Origin: UMGS1590 sp963558655
GTDB lineage: Bacteria; Bacillota; Peptococcia; Peptococcales; Peptococcaceae
Length of the DNA stretch: 64,000 nt
NCBI GenBank assembly: GCA_963558655.1
Contig: CAUWHJ010000007.1
Span: 43,258 to 107,257, forward strand
Direction: 5' to 3'
In this document: piece by piece, positions 8,340 through 16,777 of the stretch
How the letters are laid out: each line of letters begins with the position of its first letter
Numbering within the stretch: the first letter of the stretch is position 1
Position numbers and translations under genes: made by a program
The notes under the pieces: model-generated
Databases searched by the model: none
Told to the model about the DNA's origin: nothing
The model's input: only the letters and a program-made list of their open reading frames with translations

Positions 8340-9074
8340 TTACAATTCATGCACGTGTTTCACGTGCTCCACCTGCGACACACTCGCCAGCATGGCGTCC
8401 GGTGTCATCTGCGGCGCCAGGCGAATGACCAGCTCGGCATCATAGATAATGCGTGATTTACGCATATCGTCATCAATGCTCATTTCCATCACCGTGCCGC
8501 CCTGATTGCGAATCATTTTAAGAACATCGCCCAAATACACCAGCGACTTCACTTCGACATAAATAGAAATGACACGGGAACGTTTCATTAAACGCTGTGT
8601 GACATTGGAAAACAAATACATGGAGACGATGATGAGCACGACCGCAAAAACAGCACACTCAAAAAAACCGGCGCCAATGGCCAATCCCAGACAAGCCGAT
8701 GCCCAAAGACCGGCAGCAGTGGTCAGCCCTTTTACCTGGTTGTCTTTGGTAACCAAAATGGTGCCTGCCCCTAAAAAGCCAATGCCGTTGATAACCTGCG
8801 CGCCAAAACGTGACACATCGCTGGTAATGCCCACTTCACTGGCAATATCTGCCCATTGGGTGGTGAGCATGGTGTATTCGTACTGGCTCAATAGCACAGT
8901 CAAGGCTGCCCCAATAGATACCATCATGTAGGTGCGAAAACCCGCCAGCCCCTTCGGCCGCCGCATACGCTCACGGTTCAGCCCAATAAGCCCACCGCAA
9001 AACATCGCCAGTATCAGCCGTGCCGCTACACCAGCCAGTGTCAGTTCTCGCAGAAAATCCAGCTCATGAAACAT
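8340..9074 (-). CDS. MgtC/SapB family membrane protein (first of a pair)
   Basis: A 244-residue paralogue of the next gene, with GGLIGLNRERMRRPKGLAGFRTYMMVSIGAALTVLLSQYEY, RFGAQVINGIGFLGAGTILV and GLTTAAGLWASACLGLAIGAGFFECA, then a cytoplasmic C-terminal domain. The ATG at 9074 is ten bases after GAGAGGGGG; an ATG at 9101 lacks a ribosome site. The two proteins may form a hetero-oligomer or respond to different signals. No magnesium riboswitch is evident in the short 5' region. Confidence 0.9.
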   Translation of the reverse strand: MFHELDFLRELTLAGVAARLILAMFCGGLIGLNRERMRRPKGLAGFRTYMMVSIGAALTVLLSQYEYTMLTTQWADIASEVGITSDVSRFGAQVINGIGFLGAGTILVTKDNQVKGLTTAAGLWASACLGLAIGAGFFECAVFAVVLIIVSMYLFSNVTQRLMKRSRVISIYVEVKSLVYLGDVLKMIRNQGGTVMEMSIDDDMRKSRIIYDAELVIRLAPQMTPDAMLASVSQVEHVKHVHEL

Positions 9075-9164
9075 CCGTGCTCGCCCCCTCTCTGTGTTCA
9101 TTGTAAAGCCTGCTTTCGCTTTCCGCAAGTTTTCCGTAAAAATCCCTGGAATTTGTGAGCGGTA

Positions 9165-9192
9165 TTGACAGGACTCATGGGCGCGTTATAAT
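9165..9192 (+). promoter_or_regulatory. Promoter of the LysR-trkA-trkH unit
   Basis: TTGACA at 9165-9170 and TATAAT at 9187-9192 are 16 bases apart, a near-consensus housekeeping promoter 56 bases before the GTG start. Confidence 0.85.
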
Positions 9193-9248
9193 AAAATGAT
9201 GGTTTACCGAAAACAAGGCATTTTGCGCCACAGAAAGGAGTTGTTGTT

Positions 9249-10166
9249 GTGCGTATCGAACAGCTTGAATACGTGCTACAAGTGGCCAATTATGGCTCTC
9301 TGTCGCTGACGGCAAAGAAAATCAATGTCGGCCAGCCTACGCTGTCGGCAGCCATCGCCGGTTTTGAGAAAGAGCTTGGCCGTTCGGTCTTTCGGCGCAC
9401 CCGACGCGGCATGGATTTGACCGCTTTTGGCCGTGAAATTTTGCCGCTCGTGGAAAAAGCCGTTGATGATTATTATGATATTCGCAAAAAAGCCGGCATC
9501 ACCACGCCTGCCAACCTCCATGTGTATTTACAGGCAACCACGTTTACAAGCGGCGTTTTCAACGAAACGCTGTTTCACACACGCAGTATGTTCCCAGAGG
9601 TGTCGTTCTCTTTGCGGCAGGGGCTTATCAGCGATGTGTTGCACGATATTGCCGATAACACCGCATCGATTGGACTTTCGGCGGCGCTCGACTTTAACCT
9701 CAGCCGCCATCGTGAATACGCCAACAGCTTGAATCTGCGCTTAATGCCGCAATACAACGACAACCTCTGTTTGTTTGTCAAAAGCGGTGGCGCTTTTCAA
9801 TCGTTAGAATGTGTGCGTTTGTCGCATTTGCCAGGCAATGTGCCGCTTTCTGTGCCGCATGATTTGCTTGAGTTCGGCTTTATCAAGTCGCAAAGCCGCT
9901 GGACAGAGCTGCCCTCTCATCTTGTCTTTCAAGATGCCGCCAGCTTGTTCCAATACGTCTACCGCAGCGACGGCATCGGCATCACCAGTATGCTGACAGC
10001 CAAGCTCAATCCTCTTTTTACCAGCGGTCTGCTCAAGACCGTCAGCCTCACCGACACACCGGTGAATCTGGTGCACTACCTCACCTATCCAATGGGTCAG
10101 GTGCTCTCCGATGTCGAAGCAGACATCATTCAGCAAACAGAAACGTTTTACGAACATCTGAACTAA
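9249..10166 (+). CDS. LysR family transcriptional regulator
   Basis: A 305-residue regulator. The N-terminal winged helix reads MRIEQLEYVLQVANYGSLSLTAKKINVGQPTLSAAIAGFEKELG, followed by a linker and a two-lobed periplasmic-binding-like effector domain. The start is GTG at 9249 after AAAGGAG. It is directly upstream of trkA (11 bases) on the same strand, an unusual co-directional arrangement for a LysR gene, so it may belong to the potassium-uptake operon or control it. The ligand is not predictable. Confidence 0.9.
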   Translation: MRIEQLEYVLQVANYGSLSLTAKKINVGQPTLSAAIAGFEKELGRSVFRRTRRGMDLTAFGREILPLVEKAVDDYYDIRKKAGITTPANLHVYLQATTFTSGVFNETLFHTRSMFPEVSFSLRQGLISDVLHDIADNTASIGLSAALDFNLSRHREYANSLNLRLMPQYNDNLCLFVKSGGAFQSLECVRLSHLPGNVPLSVPHDLLEFGFIKSQSRWTELPSHLVFQDAASLFQYVYRSDGIGITSMLTAKLNPLFTSGLLKTVSLTDTPVNLVHYLTYPMGQVLSDVEADIIQQTETFYEHLN

Positions 10167-10177
10167 GGAGGCTCCCC

Positions 10178-11551
10178 ATGCATATCGTTATTGTTGGTGT
10201 CGGTAAAATCGGCAGCATTATTTGTAAAGAATTGGCCAGCGAGCATGATGTGGTCGTCATCGAGCAGAACGCCGAAAAACTGGAATCCTTCATCAATACC
10301 ACCGATGTCACCGGCATTGTTGGCAATGGTGTTGATGTGTCGGCGCTCATGACTGCCGAAACGGCGCACTGTGATGTGTTTATTGCCGTCACTGCCGAAG
10401 ATGAAATCAACATCATTTCCTGCATTTTCGCCAAAAAGATGGGCGCAAAATACACCATCGCCCGTATCCGTGAGCATGAATACACCGCTCACCAGAACTT
10501 CATCAAAGAAAGCATCGGCATTGATGCCATCATCAATCCGGAACACGAATCGGCACGCCGCATCACCGACTTGCTGCGATTCCCTTCAACGACACGCGTA
10601 GAGTCGTTTTTGCGTGGTAAAATCAACATTGTTGAATATCTTTTGCCGGAAGGGCACCCTTTCGTGGGGCAAACGCTCATCGAGTTCCAAAACCAGTTCA
10701 AAGAACACGTTCTTGTCGCCATTGTTGAGCGTGACGGCAAAGCCATTATTCCAAACGGGAATTTTCGCCTGGAAGCCGGCGACCTCATTCATGTGAGCGG
10801 CTCTGTCTCTGAAATTTTGAATTTCTTCCGGCTTGACGGCCAAGGCAATAAATACCGCCGCATCAAGTCGCTGATGATTATTGGCGCCGGCCGCCTCACC
10901 CACTACCTGCTCAAGGAAATTGAGGATAGCCACACCAAGTACCACATCAAAGTACTTGAAAACAACCGCAGCACCGCCGAAATCATGGCACGGCTGCATC
11001 CCAATGTAGAAGTTGTTTTTGCCGATGGCTCAAACTATCGCAATCTGGAAGAAGAAGGCATTGTCAACTACGACTGCCTTATCGCCCTCACCGGCATTGA
11101 CGAAGAAAACATTCTCATCTGTATGTATGCCCACAAATGCGGTATGCACGATTACATCGCCAAGGTCAACCGCACGCAAATGCTCGAAATTCTGGGCGAA
11201 AATCGTCTCAAAGGCGTCATCACGCCGGGCAACATCATCGCTGACACCATCTTGCGTCTGATTCGTGCCGTTGTTGACACCCGCGGTAAAGATGTGGAAG
11301 CGCTCTATCGTCTCGCCGACAATCAGGTGGAAGCCTTGCAGTTCTGCGTGCCAAAAGATTCCAAGCTCGTTGGGCGCAAGCTCATGGATTTGCCAATCAA
11401 AGACAATATCCTCATCGCCGCTGCCATCACCGGCAACGACACCCGTCTGGCGCCAAGCGGGCAAACCGTGTTCCATGAAGGGGATATGATTATCGTCACC
11501 ACCACTGACCATTCCCTCCGCAGCATCGACGACATTCTTGCAAAGGGGTGA
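10178..11551 (+). CDS. trkA: Trk potassium uptake regulatory subunit TrkA
   Basis: A 457-residue cytoplasmic gating subunit that binds NAD(H) or nucleotides and controls TrkH. It has two RCK modules: the first begins MHIVIVGVGKIGSIICKEL with a Rossmann glycine motif, and the second begins near residue 228 with SLMIIGAGRLTHYLLKEIE. Each is followed by a RCK_C domain (for example HPFVGQTLIEFQNQFKEHVLVAIVERDGK). AAGGAGG precedes the ATG. The trkH start follows its stop by four bases, so the pair is coupled. Confidence 0.95.
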   Translation: MHIVIVGVGKIGSIICKELASEHDVVVIEQNAEKLESFINTTDVTGIVGNGVDVSALMTAETAHCDVFIAVTAEDEINIISCIFAKKMGAKYTIARIREHEYTAHQNFIKESIGIDAIINPEHESARRITDLLRFPSTTRVESFLRGKINIVEYLLPEGHPFVGQTLIEFQNQFKEHVLVAIVERDGKAIIPNGNFRLEAGDLIHVSGSVSEILNFFRLDGQGNKYRRIKSLMIIGAGRLTHYLLKEIEDSHTKYHIKVLENNRSTAEIMARLHPNVEVVFADGSNYRNLEEEGIVNYDCLIALTGIDEENILICMYAHKCGMHDYIAKVNRTQMLEILGENRLKGVITPGNIIADTILRLIRAVVDTRGKDVEALYRLADNQVEALQFCVPKDSKLVGRKLMDLPIKDNILIAAAITGNDTRLAPSGQTVFHEGDMIIVTTTDHSLRSIDDILAKG

Positions 11552-11555
11552 GCTG

Positions 11556-13001
11556 ATGAATCGACACATGGTCATTTATGCAACTGGCCGCGTTCTTTTC
11601 GTGGTCGGCTTGCTCATGTTTCTGCCCATTGTGGTGGCCATTATCTATCATGAAGGCTTCGCCACCATTGGCCCGCTCTTTTTATCCATGCTCATCACCA
11701 CAAGCGCCGGTGCCATCATGGCTGCCAAACCACCAAAACGCCGCTCCATCTTTGTGCGTGAAGGGCTTGCCATCACAGGGCTTTCCTGGATTTTACTGGT
11801 TATTTTCGGCAGCCTGCCTTATCTTTTCACCGGCGCCATTCCCTACATTCCAGACGCCATCTTTGAAACAGCCTCCGGCTTTACAACCACCGGTTCGAGC
11901 ATTCTCAACGAAATCGAACCACTGCCACATTCCGTGCTGTTTTGGCGCAGCTTCACCGTCTTTATCGGCGGCATGGGGATCTTGGTATTTGCCGTTGCTT
12001 TGCTGCCAAAATCGAGCAGCGATGACATTCACCTGCTGAAATCGGAAATGCCCGGCCCAACCTTCGACAAAGTGTTGTCACGCATCCGCACCGTGGCGCG
12101 TGTGTTTTACATCATCTACACCGTACTCACACTGACACTCATTGTCGCCCTCATCTTGGCCGGCATGAATCCTTTCGATGCCATGCTGCACGCCTTTGCC
12201 ACGGCCGGTACAGGCGGCTTCAGCCCGTACACCGCTTCCATCGCCGCCTTCCATTCGGTGCCAATCGAAATCATCCTCGCCATTTCCATGCTCATCTTCG
12301 CCATCAACTTCAACCTCTATTTCTACGCGCTGCGCGGACGCTGGCGTGAAGCCTTGAAAAGCGAAGAACTACGCTGGTTTTTAATTATCATCTTCGGCGC
12401 TGTTGGCATCATCTCCCTGAACATTCTGCCGATGTACGACAACCCCTGGACGTGTGTCAAAGACGCCTTCTTCAACGTTGCTACCATTATTTCTACCACC
12501 GGCTTCTGCACCATCGACTTTGCACAGTGGCCAATGTTCAGCCAGCTCGTTCTGCTCATGCTCATGTTCATCGGCGGCTGCGCCGGTTCCACCGCCGGTG
12601 GGCTTAAAGTCAGCCGCGTTATTGCTCTTGTCAAAATGGGTGTGCGTAAATTGCGTGAAGCCGTCAATCCTAAACGCGTCAGTGTCGTTGTCTATGAAGG
12701 AAAACCGATGACAGAACGCGCACAAAACGACATCGCCCTCTATTTCATCCTTTATGTCATTCTTTTCTTCGCCCTCGTCATCTTAATTTCCTTTGAAAAC
12801 TTTGACTTCGCCACCACCTTCAGTGCCGTTGCCTCCACCTACAACAACGTTGGCCCAGGGCTGGGCGCTGTCGGTCCAAGTGGTAATTTCAGCGGTTTCA
12901 GTGGCTTCTCCAAAATCGTGCTCTCTTTCGGCATGGTCGCCGGTCGCCTCGAAATCGTACCAATTATCCTGCTTTTCGCACCAAGAACTTGGCGTGCATA
13001 A
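11556..13001 (+). CDS. trkH: Trk potassium transporter membrane subunit TrkH
   Basis: A 481-residue K+ channel-like transporter of the SKT family with about ten to twelve membrane segments and four pore loops; the selectivity filters include TASGFTTTGSS, TAGTGGFSPY, STTGFCTIDF and NNVGPGLGAVGP. It ends GRLEIVPIILLFAPRTWR, the normal family C-terminus, so it is intact. I chose the ATG at 11556 because GGGGTGAG precedes it; the frame runs 18 bases further 5'. It forms the pore with TrkA as regulator. Confidence 0.95.
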   Translation: MNRHMVIYATGRVLFVVGLLMFLPIVVAIIYHEGFATIGPLFLSMLITTSAGAIMAAKPPKRRSIFVREGLAITGLSWILLVIFGSLPYLFTGAIPYIPDAIFETASGFTTTGSSILNEIEPLPHSVLFWRSFTVFIGGMGILVFAVALLPKSSSDDIHLLKSEMPGPTFDKVLSRIRTVARVFYIIYTVLTLTLIVALILAGMNPFDAMLHAFATAGTGGFSPYTASIAAFHSVPIEIILAISMLIFAINFNLYFYALRGRWREALKSEELRWFLIIIFGAVGIISLNILPMYDNPWTCVKDAFFNVATIISTTGFCTIDFAQWPMFSQLVLLMLMFIGGCAGSTAGGLKVSRVIALVKMGVRKLREAVNPKRVSVVVYEGKPMTERAQNDIALYFILYVILFFALVILISFENFDFATTFSAVASTYNNVGPGLGAVGPSGNFSGFSGFSKIVLSFGMVAGRLEIVPIILLFAPRTWRA

Positions 13002-13010
13002 TATAGAAAA

Positions 13011-13034
13011 GACGTTGCCATTTAGGCAACGTCT
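13011..13034 (+). terminator. Terminator hairpin of trkH, left copy (T-run lost)
   Basis: A 24-base near-perfect palindrome (GACGTTGCC / GGCAACGTC arms) begins ten bases after the trkH stop. An identical 24-base copy starts exactly 200 bases later and that copy has the T-run. Here the hairpin is followed by CAGACTG instead of T residues, so the two seem to be one terminator split by an insertion. Confidence 0.75.
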
Positions 13035-13214
13035 CAGACTGTAGATAACCCCCTTATCAGGGACAGTGAAGCATCTCGCAAATCGTTTATTCTCACACAG
13101 ATATACTTGAAAAACCGCGATATGAACGACTTTATAACGCACTTAGGAAAATTATTGAGAACTCAAGAAAAGTCCTGCTGCTAGGCAACAAGACTTTTTC
13201 GACAAGCTGAGACG
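13031..13214. mobile_element. Small transposable-element relic or MITE between duplicated hairpins
   Basis: The left end reads GTCTCAGACTGTAGATAA and the inverted right end reads GTCTCAGCTTGTCGAAAA, matching at 14 of 18 positions like imperfect terminal inverted repeats. The inside has no usable ORF but ends with its own terminator-like hairpin (AAGTC...GACTT then TTTTTC, about 13168-13200). The flanks are identical 24-base hairpins at 13011 and 13211. I read it as a non-autonomous or decayed insertion element that entered a terminator. The family is not determined. Confidence 0.55.
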
Positions 13215-13239
13215 TTGCCATTTAGGCAACGTCTTTTTC
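13211..13239 (+). terminator. Intact terminator hairpin, right copy
   Basis: The same 24-base palindrome as at 13011 is followed here by TTTTTC, giving a functional intrinsic terminator. Confidence 0.85.
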
Positions 13240-13391
13240 TATGCCTGTCAAAACGCAACAAGACACGCTTATAGATAAACATTCATGCCAGCGTACTGCA
13301 AGGTCATATTGTATGTGTTAAAACATATCCCGCAAATAATAAGAACTATGTTATACTATATAATAGTTTTTTTGAGAAAGGCGGTAAGCAG
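13235..13391. other. Spacer with AT-rich promoter region of the XRE cassette
   Basis: No gene is seen. The last 70 bases are much richer in A and T than the preceding operon. They contain TATACT and TATAAT boxes at about 13352-13367, and an imperfect palindrome ATGTGTTAAAACATAT at 13313-13328 that could be an operator for the XRE protein just downstream. Confidence 0.4.
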
Positions 13392-13613
13392 ATGGCTGGA
13401 AAAAGCAAATATACTTTTGAAAGTAAAATCCATATATATCGGGCAACCAAGCGAATGACGCAACAGGAACTTGCTGATTTAGTCGGAGTGTCCCGCCAGA
13501 CCATCATGCAGCTTGAACGAAACCGTTACAACCCATCAATGCTCTTGGCATATAGCATCGCGAAAGTGTTCGATGTTACGATTGAAGATTTGTTTGATTT
13601 TAAGGAGGCATAG
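13392..13613 (+). CDS. XRE-family helix-turn-helix regulator
   Basis: A 73-residue single-domain DNA-binding protein with a clear HTH: RMTQQELADLVGVSRQTIMQLERNRYNPSMLLAYSIAKVFDVTIEDLFDF. It resembles the small YozG/Cro-type regulators that commonly precede genes for integral membrane proteins. The ribosome site is AAAGGCGG. Codon use is richer in A and T than in neighbouring operons, suggesting acquisition with the next two genes. It is likely autoregulatory. Confidence 0.9.
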   Translation: MAGKSKYTFESKIHIYRATKRMTQQELADLVGVSRQTIMQLERNRYNPSMLLAYSIAKVFDVTIEDLFDFKEA

Positions 13614-13616
13614 AAA

Positions 13617-13964
13617 ATGGGGGATTTATTCTATTTCTTGCTGTCCAACCGACAGATAACTTTTGTTAATATGGTTATCGGTGTGCTCCTGTTTATAGCC
13701 CTTTTGTTTCTGTTTTTCTGTAAAAGCAGCCGAGATGAACGCGGCAGAAAAATTATCGGAAAAGCCAGTATCGTAGCATTGATCTGTTTTGGCATTTGCG
13801 CTACACTATTCAGCCATTACATGCAATATATTGCTGTTCAACAATCATCTGGCGGAGAACTTGTGTTGGACGCCATTTTAGCTGTAAATGCTATTCAGCT
13901 AATTTTCAATATAACGGTAATTGTTGAGAGCGCAGGAATACTTATTTTAAAACACAGAGAGTAA
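13617..13964 (+). CDS. Small integral membrane protein, unknown function
   Basis: A 115-residue protein with about three hydrophobic segments (ITFVNMVIGVLLFIALLFLFF; KASIVALICFGICATLF; AILAVNAIQLIFNITVIVESAGILIL) and a charged loop KSSRDERGRKIIGK. It begins three bases after the stop of the XRE gene with its AAGGAGG inside that gene, so the two are coupled. Pairing of a small XRE regulator with such a protein is common in Bacillota; the membrane partner's role is not known to me. Confidence 0.75.
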   Translation: MGDLFYFLLSNRQITFVNMVIGVLLFIALLFLFFCKSSRDERGRKIIGKASIVALICFGICATLFSHYMQYIAVQQSSGGELVLDAILAVNAIQLIFNITVIVESAGILILKHRE

Positions 13965-14100
13965 TCTGTCACATTGCAAATACAGATAGCCGTCTTTGAC
14001 GACTATTTATTTTTACTAAAATGTATGAAATACTTTTCATTCAGGCAGAAATAGTATATACTTTAGATGTAGAAGTGAACACATTAAGGGAGGTGTCATA

Positions 14101-14697
14101 ATGAAATCAAAAAAAGAAAACAACGATTTTAACCAGATTCAAGACAAGCTAAAAGCAAATGGATTCCAAGAAAAAAATGTTACAATGTCGTCCGGAAAAG
14201 CTACGGTTTTAGGGATTGTTTACGCACTCCCGTTCATCATCACTTTAGGCTTATTGTATCGCTTTCTCTTAATTGAAAGAGCGCATTTATTAGACATCGG
14301 CGGACTTTCTTTTTACATGATGTTTCTAGCTATTATTGCTCTCTCTATTGTCATGCATGAGTTGTTGCATGGGATCGGTTGGGCTATTTCAAGCGGCGAA
14401 GGCTGGCAGGTGGTTCGGTTTAATATCAATGCAATGATGCCAAGTTGTGCTTGTAAGACAGTGCTAAAAAAGAAAGCATACCTCATTGGCGTTTTGGCAC
14501 CTTTTGTACTATTGGGATTAGGCAGCGTACTGTTTGTTGTCGTATATCCCGGTACAATCTCCCTGCTTGCCCTAATGGTCAATATCATTGCCGCAGGAGC
14601 AGATTTGCTTATCGCCCTTAATGTATTAAAAGAAGAAGGGAACTGCCTCATTGCTGACCACCCAACAGAAGCCGGCTATATCGCCTTTTATAAATGA
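14101..14697 (+). CDS. DUF3267 family putative membrane zinc metallopeptidase
   Basis: A 198-residue membrane protein with four or five hydrophobic segments. The second segment leads into IVMHELLHGIGWAISSGEG, an HExxH zinc-binding motif next to a membrane helix, as in the DUF3267 putative zincin family. Near the end NIIAAGADLLIALNVLKEEGNCLIADHPTEAGYIAF supplies possible further ligands. It has its own GGGAGGTG ribosome site and probably its own promoter (TATACT near 14058). It forms a cassette with the two upstream genes. Substrate unknown. Confidence 0.8.
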   Translation: MKSKKENNDFNQIQDKLKANGFQEKNVTMSSGKATVLGIVYALPFIITLGLLYRFLLIERAHLLDIGGLSFYMMFLAIIALSIVMHELLHGIGWAISSGEGWQVVRFNINAMMPSCACKTVLKKKAYLIGVLAPFVLLGLGSVLFVVVYPGTISLLALMVNIIAAGADLLIALNVLKEEGNCLIADHPTEAGYIAFYK

Positions 14698-14820
14698 AAA
14701 TGGTTACACCGCACACGCATAGCGAAACATCTTTGCAGCTTTTTGTTTATTCACCCTCGCCGCCATCACCACCTTTTTCACGTCGTTTGGCGCCTTTTGT
14801 GCGCATTAAAAAATATACAA

Positions 14821-14856
14821 AAAACACCTGTCAGTGACTAACTAACAGGTGTTTTA
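14821..14856. terminator. Bidirectional terminator between the zincin and phosphate transporter genes
   Basis: AAAACACCTGT (14821-14831) pairs with ACAGGTGTTTT (14845-14855). Oppositely directed genes end on both sides, and the minus-strand reading has a longer T-run. Confidence 0.85.
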
Positions 14857-14863
14857 TCATGAT

Positions 14864-16585
14864 TTAAGCAAGAACCATCTTTTCATCGTCATCACTATGT
14901 TTGAGATCAAGACTTACCGCATGATGTTCATAAGCCTGATCGGCCAAATCCATGCAAGCCGACCCAATGGATTCAAGGCTCTGCAAAAGTTTACCGAACG
15001 GCACGGTAAGACTGGCATCACATTTGCCCTTACGCACACGTTTCATATGGGCTTTGAACATGTCGTCACGAAGATCGAAAATTTCAGAACGGGTCAGTTC
15101 AAGCTTCTTGTAGTCAACCTCTTCCACATCGCCAACCAAACCGATGATGGAGGTTTCATACATGGTAATGAGCTTCTGCATAAAGGTGAGAATATCATCA
15201 ATAGCCACTTTAGAATAGTCGCTGGTTTTGTCTTCATCCACATTGCAGATGTTTTGACTGATTTCGCGCAAGTAATCCACAATACGATCCAGGTTATCAA
15301 TGATGAAAACCATGTTGGTCGTACGAATGGCCTGCTTTTCGTCTACCTTACCAGCAGAAAGAATCGCTGATAAGTAGGCTTGTATCTTGTTATTGAGGAG
15401 TTTGAGTTCCTCGGTTGTTGCAAGCATTTTCGTGCACACCTTCGGTAGTTTTTTCTCGCTGGAGTTTGCCATTTTATAGAGCATACCACGCACGAGATCG
15501 GTGACACGAACCGTTTCATTGGAAGCAAGTTCGATGGCTGCCACAGGCTGACCGAGCACTTTGCGGTCAAGATAACGCGGTTCAGAGATAGCTCGAGTAA
15601 CCGTAGCACCTTCCTTATCAGGCAAAAGTTTACAAACAATCTTTACCATCAGGAAAACAAGTGGCGTCCAAATAAGCGTCATAATAATATTAAAGCCCGT
15701 ATGTGCATTAGCGATCTGACGTGAAATGACTTCGATCTCCGGCCCTTTTGGCGAAATGGCTTCAATAATGTGTGCGTAAGGCTGAATGAGCCAAATGAAA
15801 ATCAATGAACCACTAACATTAAAGATGCAGTGCGCGGCTGCGGTACGCTTAGCATTGAGACTAAGACCAACGGAAGCGATGATGGCAGTAATCGTTGTCC
15901 CAATGTTATCACCAAAAAGCACTGGCAGCGCACCGGTAAGACCAATCAGACTGCCGCCGTCAGGCCCAGCCGTAGAAGCAATGTTCTGAAGCACGGCAAT
16001 GGTAGCACTGGAACTTTGTACAAGCAAGGTCATGCAAAGACCGGTTAAGAGACCAAGAATTGGCACATCTGCCACGCGCTGAATGGCCTCGGCGAAAACC
16101 GGACTGGTTGCCAAAGGTTTCATAACAGAACCCATAATCTCGATACCGTCAAAGAGCAAACCAAAGCCGAAAATCGTAGCACCAATATCTTTGATTTTTT
16201 CCTTCTTGCCAAAGAAATAGAAAAGGAAACCGATGATGATAATCAGATAAATATAATCGCTGAGTTTGAAGGCAATAAGTTGAGCCGTAATCGTAGTCCC
16301 AATGTTGGCACCAAAAATGATAGAGATGGCCTGTGGCAACTTCATCAGCCCGGCGCTGACAAAGCCGATGGCCATAACCGTGGTTGCCGAGCTTGACTGC
16401 AACACCGCCGTAACCAGTGCCCCCGAAATAACACCAAAAACCGGATTTTTGGTCAACATACCGAGAATCGTACGCATACGTTCACCGGCAACCTTTTGCA
16501 GGCTGTCACTCATCAAATTCATCCCATAGAGGAAAATGGCGAGCCCTCCAAACAGCCCAAAGACAATTTGTAGCGTCTCATTCAT
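14864..16585 (-). CDS. Na+/phosphate cotransporter with C-terminal PhoU-like domain
   Basis: A 573-residue protein of the Na/Pi-II family. Two inverted repeats carry the QSSSATT signature (VTAVLQSSSATTVMAIGFVSAGLM and TLLVQSSSATIAVLQNIAS) and the GANIGTTITA / GDNIGTTITAII motifs, with about nine membrane segments through residue ~330. Residues ~350-560 form a PhoU-like helical domain (GMLYKMANSSEKKLPKVCTKML). It imports phosphate with sodium; in some relatives PhoU modules link uptake to signalling. A Pho-box-like repeat array lies upstream. Confidence 0.93.
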   Translation of the reverse strand: MNETLQIVFGLFGGLAIFLYGMNLMSDSLQKVAGERMRTILGMLTKNPVFGVISGALVTAVLQSSSATTVMAIGFVSAGLMKLPQAISIIFGANIGTTITAQLIAFKLSDYIYLIIIIGFLFYFFGKKEKIKDIGATIFGFGLLFDGIEIMGSVMKPLATSPVFAEAIQRVADVPILGLLTGLCMTLLVQSSSATIAVLQNIASTAGPDGGSLIGLTGALPVLFGDNIGTTITAIIASVGLSLNAKRTAAAHCIFNVSGSLIFIWLIQPYAHIIEAISPKGPEIEVISRQIANAHTGFNIIMTLIWTPLVFLMVKIVCKLLPDKEGATVTRAISEPRYLDRKVLGQPVAAIELASNETVRVTDLVRGMLYKMANSSEKKLPKVCTKMLATTEELKLLNNKIQAYLSAILSAGKVDEKQAIRTTNMVFIIDNLDRIVDYLREISQNICNVDEDKTSDYSKVAIDDILTFMQKLITMYETSIIGLVGDVEEVDYKKLELTRSEIFDLRDDMFKAHMKRVRKGKCDASLTVPFGKLLQSLESIGSACMDLADQAYEHHAVSLDLKHSDDDEKMVLA

Positions 16586-16644
16586 GATTGACTGTATCCA
16601 CCCTTTCGCTATTAACGGAACGCTTACATTTTCTTAACAATCAT

Positions 16645-16673
16645 AGAATAGCACGCAAAAGTCTTATCGGCAA
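16645..16673 (-). promoter_or_regulatory. Promoter of the Na/phosphate cotransporter
   Basis: On the minus strand TTGCCG (16673-16668) and TATTCT (16650-16645) are 17 bases apart. The -35 is weak, consistent with activator dependence. Confidence 0.55.
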
Positions 16674-16682
16674 CAACATTTC

Positions 16683-16716
16683 CGTTAACTCTTTGTTAAA
16701 TCTATGTAAAGTTAAA
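16683..16716 (-). promoter_or_regulatory. Pho-box-like direct repeats upstream of the phosphate transporter
   Basis: On the minus strand TTTACA, TTAACA and TTAACG occur at an exact 11-base period (16710, 16699 and 16688 as their first bases), preceded by a further TTTAAC. This fits the PhoP box known from Bacillus (TT-A-A repeats with five-base spacers) and lies about ten bases upstream of the -35. The gene it serves is a phosphate transporter. Confidence 0.6.
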
Positions 16717-16766
16717 GGCTCGCCCACGGGCGTCCACTCCCAAAGGAGCAACGTTCGTGAGCGAGC
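16716..16766 (-). terminator. Terminator after tagA-like gene
   Basis: On the minus strand GGCTCGC and GCGAGCC close a long hairpin (inner arms CACGAACG / CGCCCGTG partly pair), followed by TTTAACTTT. Confidence 0.6.
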
Positions 16767-16777
16767 CACTTATTCCG

